A DNA stretch of 64,000 nucleotides, taken from the NCBI GenBank assembly GCA_965261105.1, contig CBDHCM010000006.1, positions 3,596,001-3,660,000 on the forward strand, in the 5' to 3' direction. Positions 25,147-33,260 of the stretch are shown here, piece after piece. Every line of letters starts with the position of its first letter. The first letter of the stretch is position 1. This DNA comes from Aldehydirespirator sp965261105. GTDB lineage: Bacteria; Actinomycetota; Acidimicrobiia; Acidimicrobiales; Aldehydirespiratoraceae. Under the pieces are notes generated by a model. The model did not search any database. It saw only the letters and a list, made by a program, of their open reading frames with translations, and was not told the DNA's origin. The translations under genes and the position numbers were made by a program.

Positions 25147-26457
25147 ATGGACCGAAATACTGAGGCGAACGACACGGGCGAGGAGCCGGACCGGCTCACA
25201 ATGCCGGGCTACCGGCCGCGCCTGGCCGAGACGGACATCGCCGACGCATTGAACCGTGTCGGCGCTGTGCTGATCGATGGCGCGAGAGCCTGCGGAAAGA
25301 CCTGGACGGCCCGACGGTTCGCCCGCAGCGAGGCCCGACTCGACGACCCGGCCACCATGCTGCTGGCCGAAGCCGCCCCCGAGGCAGTGCTGGACGGGCC
25401 GACTCCCCGGCTGCTCGACGAGTGGCAGCACACTCCCAGCTTGTGGAATCGCGTCCGCCGAGAGTGCGACGACAGGGCCCGGCCCGGACAGTTCATCCTG
25501 ACCGGCTCAGCCAGGCCGACCGACGACGTCACCCGGCACTCGGGAATGGGGAGGATCGCACGGGTGCGGATGCGTCCCATGTCGCTCTATGAGATGGGCC
25601 ACTCCGACGGCGCGGTCTCGATCCAGGCGGTGTTCGACGGCGCGGCCGCGGCGGCAATGCCTCGCCCCGACGTCACTCTGGCCGACGTCGCCTCGTTCGT
25701 CTGCGCTGGTGGTTGGCCCGCGAGCCTCGGCGAGGACACTGAGCGCGCCACCCGGACGATCGGCGACTATGTGAACGAGGCGGCGCGCGTCGAGATATCG
25801 GCCGCGGTCGGGATCCGGCATCAGCCCGAATCGTTGCTGCGGCTGATGCGCTCCGTGGCCCGCAACGTGGCAACCGAAGCCAAGGTCACCCGCCTGGCCG
25901 CTGACGCCGGCAGTGACGGGCCGCTCAGTCGGGGGACCGCCACGGCGTACTTGCAGGCGCTGGAGCGGATCTTCGTGGTGGAGCCGCAGCCGGCCTGGTC
26001 GGTGGAGCTGCGGTCGCGGGCGACGCTGCGCAAGACGCCGAAACTCCACTTCGTCGACCCGTCGCTGGCCGCCTCGACACTGCGGGCGACGCCCGTGCGG
26101 CTGCTGGCGGATCCTGAGACCTTCGGCTTTCTGTTCGAGTCGCTGGTAGTGCGCGACCTGCGCATCTACAGCCAGGCCGAGCAGGGCGATGTCTACTGCT
26201 ACCGCGACAATGTCGGCCTGGAGGCCGATGCCATCGTCGAGCGCAACGACGGCGCCTGGATCGCGGTGGAGGCCAAGCTCAGTCCGTCCGCCGAATCGGT
26301 GGACCGGGCCGCCCGATCACTGTTGAGACTGCGCAGCAAGGTCGCAACGCGCCGCGGCGCCGACCTGGCCGGGCTGCTGGTCGTAACCTCCGTCGGCGCC
26401 GCCTACCGCCGCCCAGACGGCGTGCAAGTGGCCCCGATAACCGCTCTCGGCCCCTGA
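25147..26457 (+). CDS. AAA_14/DUF4143 ATPase
   Basis: 436 residues. Walker A DGARACGKTW near residue 45, PRLLDEWQHTPSLWN (Walker B region) near 90, FILTGSARPTDD near 118, MRPMSLYEMG near 140. The C-terminal DUF4143 part (TPKLHFVDPSLAASTLR, FESLVVRDLRIYSQ, VEAKLSPS) has a PD-(D/E)xK-like core, EADAIVE followed by VEAK. These ATPases are common in accessory regions; their function is unresolved. No partner gene is evident. A deleted relative lies at 28490-29111. Confidence 0.85.
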   Translation: MDRNTEANDTGEEPDRLTMPGYRPRLAETDIADALNRVGAVLIDGARACGKTWTARRFARSEARLDDPATMLLAEAAPEAVLDGPTPRLLDEWQHTPSLWNRVRRECDDRARPGQFILTGSARPTDDVTRHSGMGRIARVRMRPMSLYEMGHSDGAVSIQAVFDGAAAAAMPRPDVTLADVASFVCAGGWPASLGEDTERATRTIGDYVNEAARVEISAAVGIRHQPESLLRLMRSVARNVATEAKVTRLAADAGSDGPLSRGTATAYLQALERIFVVEPQPAWSVELRSRATLRKTPKLHFVDPSLAASTLRATPVRLLADPETFGFLFESLVVRDLRIYSQAEQGDVYCYRDNVGLEADAIVERNDGAWIAVEAKLSPSAESVDRAARSLLRLRSKVATRRGADLAGLLVVTSVGAAYRRPDGVQVAPITALGP

Positions 26458-26528
26458 CAACGCTCCAGCCAGCTGACCAAAGGTTGTCGCGCCCCTGGCG
26501 ATCGAGGCGGTCCTGCCGGTTGCGTGCT

Positions 26529-26913
26529 CTATTCCGTCGCCTTGGGATGGCCCGAACCGACCCAGGTGAGCCACACCGTCAGCTTCTCGTCGTCGATGCA
26601 GTACCAGATCCGCCCTGACCCCGTGACCTCGTACTGCCACTGCGCTGTCTCCGTCGTCAAGGCTGCCGTCAACCGAGGGCGGGCCCTCGTCGCTGCTCAC
26701 GGCGAAAGCATAATCCTGTCCCGATTGCCGGGGCCGAGAGTGCGTACGGTGCTGCCCCTCGACGCGCTCGATGAGCGCCTCTGCCGTCACGCCATCGGTG
26801 TAGGGCTCGTTGTCGCCACATCGCCGCTGATGCTCCGCCCATGCCCGGGCGCGGGCAGCCTCAAGGCCGACCGGAAGCACTCCATCGGGATCGGGCATGG
26901 TCTCGCCAGTCAT
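26529..26913 (-). pseudogene. Deletion remnant of a second RelE-like toxin-antitoxin module
   Basis: From ATG 26913 (AGGAGAGG upstream) the frame encodes an antitoxin-like N-terminus (LIERVEGQHRTHSRPRQSGQ, DYAFAVSSDEGPPSVDG) parallel to the intact antitoxin at 12831-13196. Near 26655 it joins, out of frame, the last 37 codons of the toxin (QWQYEVTGSGRIWYCIDD, ending HPKATE and TAG at 26529-26531), nearly identical to the toxin at 12481. An internal deletion fused the first half of the antitoxin to the last third of the toxin. Confidence 0.75.
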
Positions 26914-26973
26914 CGCCTCTCCTCTCGCTCAGACCATTCCTCGTCCAAGGACGTTGACACACAATATTTCACA

Positions 26974-27014
26974 TAGCTTTTAAAGCTATCATAGTTGTCT
27001 TGGTGATAGCTATC
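26974..27014. promoter_or_regulatory. Two palindromes in an AT-rich divergent promoter region
   Basis: TAGCTTTTAAAGCTA (26974-26988) is a perfect 7+1+7 palindrome and GATAGCTATC (27005-27014) a perfect 10-base one. They lie between the divergent toxin-antitoxin remnant and the RNA ligase gene in the most AT-rich stretch of this part of the window. They may be operators of the former antitoxin, the ligase, or both. Confidence 0.5.
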
Positions 27015-27054
27015 GTTATATCAAATCACAATATAGAATAGCAACATTGTCTGT

Positions 27055-27060
27055 TATTCT
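27055..27060 (+). promoter_or_regulatory. -10-like hexamer of the RNA ligase gene
   Basis: TATTCT lies six bases before GTG 27067, with no Shine-Dalgarno between, so the transcript likely begins at the start codon. Confidence 0.5.
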
Positions 27061-27066
27061 TGAGTC

Positions 27067-28272
27067 GTGGCTTACCTTCGAGATGTCTGCGACCCCGCCC
27101 TCGTCGACGAGGCGATCGGCGCAGGGCTCGTGTCCGTCCACACGGACGGCCCGCTGAGGATCCTCAACTACACGGCCAAGGCGACATATTCGAGGTACTG
27201 GAACGAGGCGACCATCGCCTGCCGCGGCCTCATCCTCGACGACACCGACGGAGTGGTGGCGAGACCGTTCCCGAAGTTCTTCGGGCCGTCGGAGCCGGAC
27301 GCCCCCGCCATCCCGACAGGACAGCAGATGGAGGTCACCGCGAAGCTGGACGGGTCGCTCGGGATCGCCTACACGCACCCCGAAGGCGGCGTCCGCTTGG
27401 CGACGCGGGGATCGTTGGTATCCAGGCAGGCCATCGAGGCGACCCGCATCTGGCGCGAGAAGTACCGGCACGTCGCGATTCCCGAAGGGGTCACGCCCCT
27501 GTTCGAGATCATCTACCCCGACAACCGCGTCGTGCTCGACTACGCCGAGATGCGCGACCTGGTGCTGATCGCGCTCATCGACACCGAGACGGGCGCCGAC
27601 ATCGACCCGGCCGACCTGGCATGGCCCGGTCCTCGGGCCGAGACGGTGAGCTTCGCGGACTTCGGGGCGCTGCTGGACCACATCTCCTCGGCCGGCGAAT
27701 CGGACTGCGAGGGCTATGTGGCCCGATTCGCTACCGACGAGGCCCGGCCACACATCCGCTTCAAGGTCAAGTTCCCCGCCTATGTGACCGCCCACCGCAT
27801 CGTCTTCGGACTCACCTCCACGCGTGTCTGGGAGGCCGCGGCAGTGAGTGCCGCTGCCCGGATGGGGGTGCCGGCGAAGGCCATGGCGTCGCGTCTCAGA
27901 CTCTCCCCCGAAACGATTGCCGGGCTGCTCGGCCACAGCGAAGACCCTGTCGAGGGATTGCGCAGCACGCTGCCCGAGGAGTTCCTGCCCTGGTATGACG
28001 CGGCGGTAGCAGAAGTCACGGCCAAGGCCAACGAGCGGATACGCCTCTACGAGTCACTGACCCGCGAGGCGGCCATGGACGCCGACGACGACTCCGATCG
28101 CGCCTTCGCCGCCTCCGCACAACGACTCGCCGCGGACGACGACGTACACCCAGGCCCGATCTTCGCTCTCCGCAAGGGGCGAGAAGATGCGCGCCTAGCC
28201 ATCTGGGGCCAGACCAAGCCGAGCGGACACGGCGACCCTGCGACGGTCTCTGCAGCGCCGTCCATCGGCTGA
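27067..28272 (+). CDS. T4 Rnl1-like RNA ligase
   Basis: 401 residues starting at GTG 27067. The ligase motifs are in order: CRGLILDDTDGVVARPFPKF, the nucleotidyl-lysine motif I AKLDGSLGIAY (Lys near 93), TRGSLVSRQA, motif III-like FEIIYPDNRVVLDYAE, motif IV EGYVARF, and motif V FKVKFPAYV. This is the T4 RNA ligase 1 arrangement, which seals 3'-OH/5'-PO4 ends in RNA. In T4 the enzyme repairs tRNA cut by host anticodon nucleases. The C-terminal 120 residues are helical and unassigned. The gene is isolated, between a toxin-antitoxin remnant and a DUF4143 pseudogene, with no kinase/phosphatase partner seen. Confidence 0.85.
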   Translation: MAYLRDVCDPALVDEAIGAGLVSVHTDGPLRILNYTAKATYSRYWNEATIACRGLILDDTDGVVARPFPKFFGPSEPDAPAIPTGQQMEVTAKLDGSLGIAYTHPEGGVRLATRGSLVSRQAIEATRIWREKYRHVAIPEGVTPLFEIIYPDNRVVLDYAEMRDLVLIALIDTETGADIDPADLAWPGPRAETVSFADFGALLDHISSAGESDCEGYVARFATDEARPHIRFKVKFPAYVTAHRIVFGLTSTRVWEAAAVSAAARMGVPAKAMASRLRLSPETIAGLLGHSEDPVEGLRSTLPEEFLPWYDAAVAEVTAKANERIRLYESLTREAAMDADDDSDRAFAASAQRLAADDDVHPGPIFALRKGREDARLAIWGQTKPSGHGDPATVSAAPSIG

Positions 28273-28332
28273 CGGACCACCGCGAGGGTTGCCGTCACTG
28301 CTGCGTGCTGCGCCTGCGGCCGGCCTGCGCCC

Positions 28333-28424
28333 GCGCCAGCCCCGCGCGGGCGGTTCAACTCCATGCTCATGGCATGACACCCCGACAGGCGGTGGCGCCG
28401 GCCCGGCGCGGGCGGTTCAACTCC
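28333..28424. repeat. Two 30-bp direct repeats with a 32-bp spacer (CRISPR-like geometry)
   Basis: The units 28333-28362 and 28395-28424 share CGCGGGCGGTTCAACTCC exactly and most of the 12 bases before it (GCGCC, then C/G-rich). The spacer is 32 bases. Weak traces might continue at 28271 and 28457 with the same 62-base period. No cas gene is in the window, so this may be a degenerate array or just a local duplication. The 28273-28489 stretch holds no gene. Confidence 0.5.
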
Positions 28425-28489
28425 TGGCTGCGGGTCAACAACGGGAGCAGCTTTGGCGACGGCCTTCTCGTCAGACACGGCCTGGCCGT

Positions 28490-29111
28490 TCACGCCGCTT
28501 GCGTTGTGGCGGTGGGGTGCCAGAGTGCTTCCAGGGGCAGAAGGGTGAGCCGGTCGCCGAGGCTGACCCGGTTGGGGCCCGCGTGCAGCACGTAGCCGTG
28601 GGCGAAGTCGTCACCCTGGCGGTCGAGGCGGTCCCTCAGCCAAGCGAGCCACCTGACGGAGTCCGTCCCGGGCGACACCGCGGCCTTGGCCTCGACGGCC
28701 ACGATGCGCCCGTCGGGGCCCTCGAGGATGAGATCGATCTCGGGCCCGCGGTAGTCTCGGTAGTGGCAGAGTTGCGCTCCCGTGTCGTTCCATGTGAGCT
28801 GCTTGGCCATCTCGCCGGCCACGCATGTCTCGACTAGTCCGCCGACAGAAGTGTCGGTGGGACGGGCCAGCGCCGTCGGATCCTTGTTGGCGAGGTGGGC
28901 TGCAAGGCCGGTGTCGGCGAGATACAGCTTGGCGGACTTCGCGGCCTTCGTGGACAAGTTGCGGGACCACATCGGCACTCGGTGCACCAAGAACACAGTG
29001 CGAAGCCAGGCGAGGTAGCTGCCGGGCGCCGTGAATCAGAATCACCCGTGCCCCGCCCAACGCGGCGTCGATCTCACCCGAGACATGCCGCGGAAGTACC
29101 GATGCAGGCAT
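28490..29111 (-). pseudogene. Deleted AAA_14/DUF4143 ATPase gene
   Basis: From ATG 29111 the frame starts like a DUF4143 ATPase (MPASVLPRHVSGEIDAALGG, ARVILIHGARQ). It breaks inside the Walker A motif, where it should continue GKST, and joins the C-terminal domain in another frame (KLYLADTGLAAHLANKD, GGLVETCVAGEMAKQ, HYRDYRGPEIDLILE, VAVEAKAAVSPG), which ends at 28490. Roughly the middle half of the gene is deleted. Not functional as an ATPase. Confidence 0.8.
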
Positions 29112-29306
29112 CCGGCTGGACCACTACAAGATTTTTCCTTGCGCTAATACAATATTTCTCCGCCCACTGCCGCGAGATTCATCCTCTGGGCTGCGCGCCG
29201 CTCCAAAGTATGGACGCCCGTTTGCTGTGATCCGGCCCGGGCAGCAACGCCTTCGCCGGGTTGACGCAATGCCGTAGTTTCTAGGGTTCCGACACCAAGG
29301 CGGGAG

Positions 29307-29390
29307 ATGACGAGCGTGACGGCGGATGCTCTCCAAAAGGTGCGTGAGATCTGCCTCGCGTTGCCCGACACCAAGGAGGCGGACGCTCGC
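29307..29390 (+). pseudogene. N-terminal fragment of a MmcQ/YjbR-like gene
   Basis: ATG 29307, with GGGAG upstream, starts TADALQKVREICLALPDTKE, which matches the N-terminus of the small MmcQ/YjbR family. The match stops after about 27 codons, where the sequence becomes the 3' end of the convergent cupin gene. A deletion probably removed the rest. Confidence 0.4.
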
Positions 29391-29406
29391 CGGACTGCGC
29401 CTGCCC

Positions 29407-30027
29407 TCAGCTGGGTGCCGGGGACGCTCTGCCGGCGCGGGCTTCGACGATGTGGCCGATGTCGTTGTAGACGCGCCACTCGCCGCTTCGGGCGTGCCAG
29501 AACCGGCGGCCGGTGAGCCTTTCGAGAGCGAGGCCGTAGCAGTGGAAGTTGGTCGCTGCGCCCTCGATGTGGATCGAGTGCACATCGTCGCCGAGCATCG
29601 CCACCCCGCTGCCCCGCTCAACCACCACCTCTTGCTGCACCTGCGGCTCGCCTCCGCCTGCGCAGAGGCCGTACAGGCGGTTCAGCTCCTGGCCGCGCAA
29701 CCCCACGATCACCGCCCAGGCCTTGTGCTCGTGCGGACGTGCCGACGTGCCGTCGGCCACGCACTGCACGTACAGCGCCAGCTCGTCGTGGTCGTTCTGC
29801 GCAATCCGGTAGCTCACCGAGCTCTGAGAAGAGTCCGAGGGCGGGAAGTCCCTGTCATCGAACAGGCCGTCGCGCTCGGCCAGCAGCAGCAGCCGGTCCT
29901 TGATGCGCTCCACGCCGGCCCGGTCGATGCCCCCGTGCTCGCGGCCGACTGCGTCGATCTTGGCGATGTCGTCCATAGCGTCGGCGACCGCCGCGGCTCG
30001 CTCGCCTGCCCGGTCCCTATCGCTCAT
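29407..30027 (-). CDS. Cysteine-dioxygenase-like cupin protein
   Basis: 206 residues. The cupin metal site is seen as RPHEHKAWAVIVGLRGQE (two His), and later DDVHSIHIEGAATNFHCYG provides the third His; GRRFWHARSGEW closes the barrel. This is the layout of cysteine/3-mercaptopropionate dioxygenase-like double-stranded beta-helix proteins, which oxidise small thiols with iron. Substrate not predictable. The N-terminal 65 residues are helical. It reads toward the YjbR-like fragment. Confidence 0.75.
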   Translation of the reverse strand: MSDRDRAGERAAAVADAMDDIAKIDAVGREHGGIDRAGVERIKDRLLLLAERDGLFDDRDFPPSDSSQSSVSYRIAQNDHDELALYVQCVADGTSARPHEHKAWAVIVGLRGQELNRLYGLCAGGGEPQVQQEVVVERGSGVAMLGDDVHSIHIEGAATNFHCYGLALERLTGRRFWHARSGEWRVYNDIGHIVEARAGRASPAPS

Positions 30028-30284
30028 GGCTCCCTCGGCTCAACTCTCCGATGCAGCGTATTCGCTACCGAAATCTGTAGAGAAACCCGTCATATAGGAG
30101 CAATACCCGTACAGATTTGCGGCGAGCTTGCCACAGGGCTACTCACGGACCGCTCGGGCCACGGCCTCGGTCAACGCCCGGCACGTTCGCATACGACTCA
30201 CGGCCTACCCGGTCGGTCCATTGACACGAGGCTATGTTCGACTCGCATGACCGCAGTCGGTCCGCCTGGGGAGTCACCGCACGC

Positions 30285-30362
30285 ATGGCAAACAAGAGGA
30301 GCGCCGGCCTGATGCTTCACCGACGGAACGCCGACGGTGAGGTCGAAGTGCTGCTGTGGTGG
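30285..30362 (+). pseudogene. N-terminal fragment of a Nudix-type gene
   Basis: ATG 30285 begins MANKRSAGLMLHRRNADGEV, then EVLL. This is the first strand of a Nudix hydrolase. No Nudix box follows, because at about 30356 the sequence changes to a hydro-lyase gene in another frame. A deletion fused the two genes. Confidence 0.5.
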
Positions 30363-30952
30363 AGCAGGGCACCGAGGCCGTGCGCACCGCGCCGGGCAGT
30401 GACCTGCGCGCCGACCTGCCCCGGTATCGCCTGTTCGTCGACGGCGCCCACGCCGACTCCGCCACCGACGCCACCTCCTGGTGGAGGGACGACCTGGTGA
30501 CGGTGCTGCTCGGGTGCAGCTTCAGCTTCGAGGCCGCCCTGATGCGGACCGGTCTACCGGTGCGCCACATCGAGCAGGGCTGCAACGTGCCCATGTACGT
30601 GACCGACCGCCAGTGCGAGCCCGCCGGTGACTTCGCCGGCCCGCTGGCGGTGTCGATGCGGCCCATGCCCGAGGCGCTGGTCGAGCAGGCCCGACGGATC
30701 ACCGAGGCCCACCCGCTAGCCCACGGCGGCCCGGTCCATGTCGGCGACCCCACCCAACTGGGCATCGCCGACCTGGGAACCCCCGACTTCGGGGACCCCG
30801 TTGACATCCCCGCCGGCGAGGAGCCGATGTTCTGGGCCTGCGGGGTCACCCCGCAACTGGCCCTCGCCAACGCCGCCCCCGAGATCGCCATCGTCCACGA
30901 GCCCGGCCACATGTTCATCACCGACCTGCCCGCCGACCCGAGAATCTTGTAG
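30356..30952 (+). pseudogene. Putative hydro-lyase (DUF1445 family) lacking its N-terminus
   Basis: The visible 198 residues contain APGSDLRADLPRYRLFVDG, WWRDDLVTVLLGCSFSFEAA, HIEQGCNVPMYVTDRQC, FWACGVTPQLALANA and HEPGHMFITDLP, all conserved in the DUF1445 family (D-glutamate cyclase-like hydro-lyases). The usual first 65-70 residues are missing and replaced by a Nudix fragment. GTG or ATG codons near 30356 could start a shortened product, but activity is doubtful. Confidence 0.75.
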
Positions 30953-31007
30953 AAGAAGGCGCATATGACCCATCCCTGCAAGAATTGCGAGCGAGCAAGG
31001 TGTTGCC

Positions 31008-31976
31008 ATGATCACCATCCCCGTCATCGACGTCTCGCCCTTCACCGAGGGCGGGCCCGGCACGCAGGCGGTCGTCGACGCTGTGCGCACCGCATGCGAG
31101 GAGCACGGATTCTTCGTGGTGGCGGGTCACGGCGTCGCGCCCGACGTCAATGAGGATCTCGACAGAGCCTGCCGAGCCTTCTTCAGCCGGCCGCAGGCGG
31201 AGAAGTCAGCGTTCACGCCCGAGGACGGGGAGCGGAAGCGAGGCTGGTGGGGTGTCGGCGCCATGGCCACGGCCCGCAGTCTGGGCCTCGAGAGCCCGCC
31301 GGATTTCATGGAGTACCTGGGCTTCGGCCCGGAGCTGCCGGACGCCAAGCGAGCCGAGTACGCCCGCCGCGACGTCAAGCACGTCGACAACTTCTTCGCC
31401 CCCAACGTCTGGCCCGACACCGAGGGGCTGCGCCGCGCCATGGAGCGCTACCACGCCGAGGCCGCCAAGCTGGGCTACCGGCTGCTGCGGATCTTCGCAA
31501 CAGCCCTGGACCTGCCCCCCGACTGGTTCGACGACAAGTTCGAGCAACCGGGCTCGTCGCTGTTCGTCAACTACTACCCGGCCACCGTCACCGGACCCGA
31601 GCCCGGCCAGTTCCGTCGGGGCCAGCACACCGACTACGGAGCCCTGACCGTGCTCTACACCGACGAGGAGTCCGGGCTCCAGGTCCAGGGGCCCGACGGC
31701 GAGTGGTGCGACGTCCCGGTGGTTCCCGACACCTACGTCATCAACATCGGAGACCTGATGGCCCGCTGGAGCAACCACCGGTGGCGCTCCAGCATGCACC
31801 GGGTGGTCTGCCCGACCGACACCAGCATCGACCGGCTGTCGGTGCCGCTGTTCTTCAACCCCAGCGTCGACGTCCAGGTCCAGACCGTGCCGACCTGCCT
31901 GGCACCCGGCGAGCCTCCCGCCGATCCAGTGACATCGGGCGAGTGGATCGCCAGAAAGACCTACGCCACAACCTGA
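31008..31976 (+). CDS. Fe(II)/2-oxoglutarate-type oxygenase (isopenicillin N synthase superfamily), copy 1
   Basis: 322 residues. N-terminal DIOX_N part IPVIDVSPF and HGFFVVAGHGV. The iron ligands are H and D in GQHTDYGALTVLY (near 207/209) and H in SSMHRVV (near 263). The 2-oxoglutarate-binding Arg/Ser is in RLSVPLFF. Complete and of normal length. The substrate cannot be inferred; members act in secondary metabolism, hormone or xenobiotic oxidation. It converges on two more members of the same superfamily. Confidence 0.88.
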   Translation: MITIPVIDVSPFTEGGPGTQAVVDAVRTACEEHGFFVVAGHGVAPDVNEDLDRACRAFFSRPQAEKSAFTPEDGERKRGWWGVGAMATARSLGLESPPDFMEYLGFGPELPDAKRAEYARRDVKHVDNFFAPNVWPDTEGLRRAMERYHAEAAKLGYRLLRIFATALDLPPDWFDDKFEQPGSSLFVNYYPATVTGPEPGQFRRGQHTDYGALTVLYTDEESGLQVQGPDGEWCDVPVVPDTYVINIGDLMARWSNHRWRSSMHRVVCPTDTSIDRLSVPLFFNPSVDVQVQTVPTCLAPGEPPADPVTSGEWIARKTYATT

Positions 31977-32083
31977 ACACTCACACGACCTGAGGGCCCA
32001 CCCAACCCGAACACTCACCCAACCTGAACACTTACACGACCTGAACGCTCACCCAACCCGAACACTCACACGACCTGACTGCT
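31971..32083. repeat. 17-bp tandem repeat between convergent oxygenase genes
   Basis: Six units of ACCTGAACACTCACACG-type sequence (variants ACCCGAACACTCACCCA), starting at 31971, 31988, 32005, 32022, 32039 and 32056, with a partial seventh. The first unit contains the TGA stop of oxygenase copy 1. The tract fills the whole gap to the convergent gene. No hairpin terminator is obvious. Confidence 0.9.
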
Positions 32084-33078
32084 CAGTACAGGGTCCGCTC
32101 GGTCATGGACAGGATCCAGCCGCCCGAGGTGGTGGGCTCGTAGTGAGGCGGGTCGTCGGGCGACGTGCAGGTCGGGATGCACTCGATGCGGGCGTCGTAG
32201 GTCGGCTGGTGGAAGAACGCTATCGAGATCCGGTCGCCCAGATCGCCGGTGGGCGTGACCACGCGGTGCAGCGTCGACACCCAGCGGTCGTTGGTCCAAG
32301 CGGCCATCAGGTCCCCCAGATTGACCACGAACGACCCGGCCACCACCGGCACGTCCTCCCAGTCCCCCTCGGGCGACTTGATCTGCAGGCCGGGACCGCC
32401 GTCGTGGTACAGGATCGTCAGGCTGCCCCAGTCCGAGTGGGCGCCCCGCCGGAACTGTCCTGGCGGCGCCGGGGCGTCGAGGGCGGGATAGTGGTTGACG
32501 GTCAGGTTGGTGATGTGGTCGGCGATCTTGTCGTCGAACCAGTGCTCGTCAAGGTTCAGCGCCAAGGCCATCAGCCCCATCAGCCTCGTGGCCAGGTCCT
32601 CCATCACCTCGTAGTAGGCCTCGAAGGCCTCCTTGAAGCCGGCAACCCGCTCGGGGTCGGGCCAGATGTTGGGCGCGAAGAACCCCTCGCGCCCCTCGCG
32701 CAGCCCCGCCCGCCGGGCAACCTCGGGATCGTCGAAACGGTTGATGGTGTAGAGCTCGCACAGGTCCGGCAGCGACTCGTCGTCGCGCGACAGAGCCAGA
32801 GCCGACCCCTGCGCGGGCGTCAAGCCGCGGTAGACGCCAGTGGTGCCCACATAGGTCATCTTCTCGTCTTCGGGCAGGGCGAAGAATCGGCGAGACGCGT
32901 CGTCGATGCCCCGAACCACACCGTCGGCCACCCCGTGCCCAGTGATCACGAGGAAGCCCACATCCTCGCAGGCCCGCCCGACGGCGTCCACGGCCTCATC
33001 GCGGCGAGGCCCGGGCTCGAACGCACCCGACAAGTCCACCAGCGGCACCCGGGACACGACTTCAATCACCGCCGCCAC
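32083..33078 (-). CDS. Fe(II)/2-oxoglutarate-type oxygenase, copy 2
   Basis: 331 residues from GTG 33078, chosen because GGGAGGGAC lies about seven bases upstream. Motifs: RVPLVDLSGAF, VGFLVITGHGV, iron ligands in GAHSDWGSLTILYHD and STLHRVV, and RISIAFFHQP for 2-oxoglutarate. The end (PHYEPTTSGGWILSM) matches copy 3 closely. Probably a tandem duplicate of copy 3; copy 1 is more distant. Confidence 0.88.
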   Translation of the reverse strand: MAAVIEVVSRVPLVDLSGAFEPGPRRDEAVDAVGRACEDVGFLVITGHGVADGVVRGIDDASRRFFALPEDEKMTYVGTTGVYRGLTPAQGSALALSRDDESLPDLCELYTINRFDDPEVARRAGLREGREGFFAPNIWPDPERVAGFKEAFEAYYEVMEDLATRLMGLMALALNLDEHWFDDKIADHITNLTVNHYPALDAPAPPGQFRRGAHSDWGSLTILYHDGGPGLQIKSPEGDWEDVPVVAGSFVVNLGDLMAAWTNDRWVSTLHRVVTPTGDLGDRISIAFFHQPTYDARIECIPTCTSPDDPPHYEPTTSGGWILSMTERTLY

Positions 33079-33260
33079 GTTTCGTCCCTCCCTGCTCAGC
33101 TGTCGGCCCACGAGGCTAGGACCGTCGATCTCCAAGCTCCAAGCCCGCGCCGGGCACATACACTCCTCGGCCGAACTATGTGCAGGAACGGTCCATATGG
33201 CCAGTTTCTGCAGACAGTTCGGGAGTCACCCCGCCGACGCTCGGGCGTCAGCCCAACACC

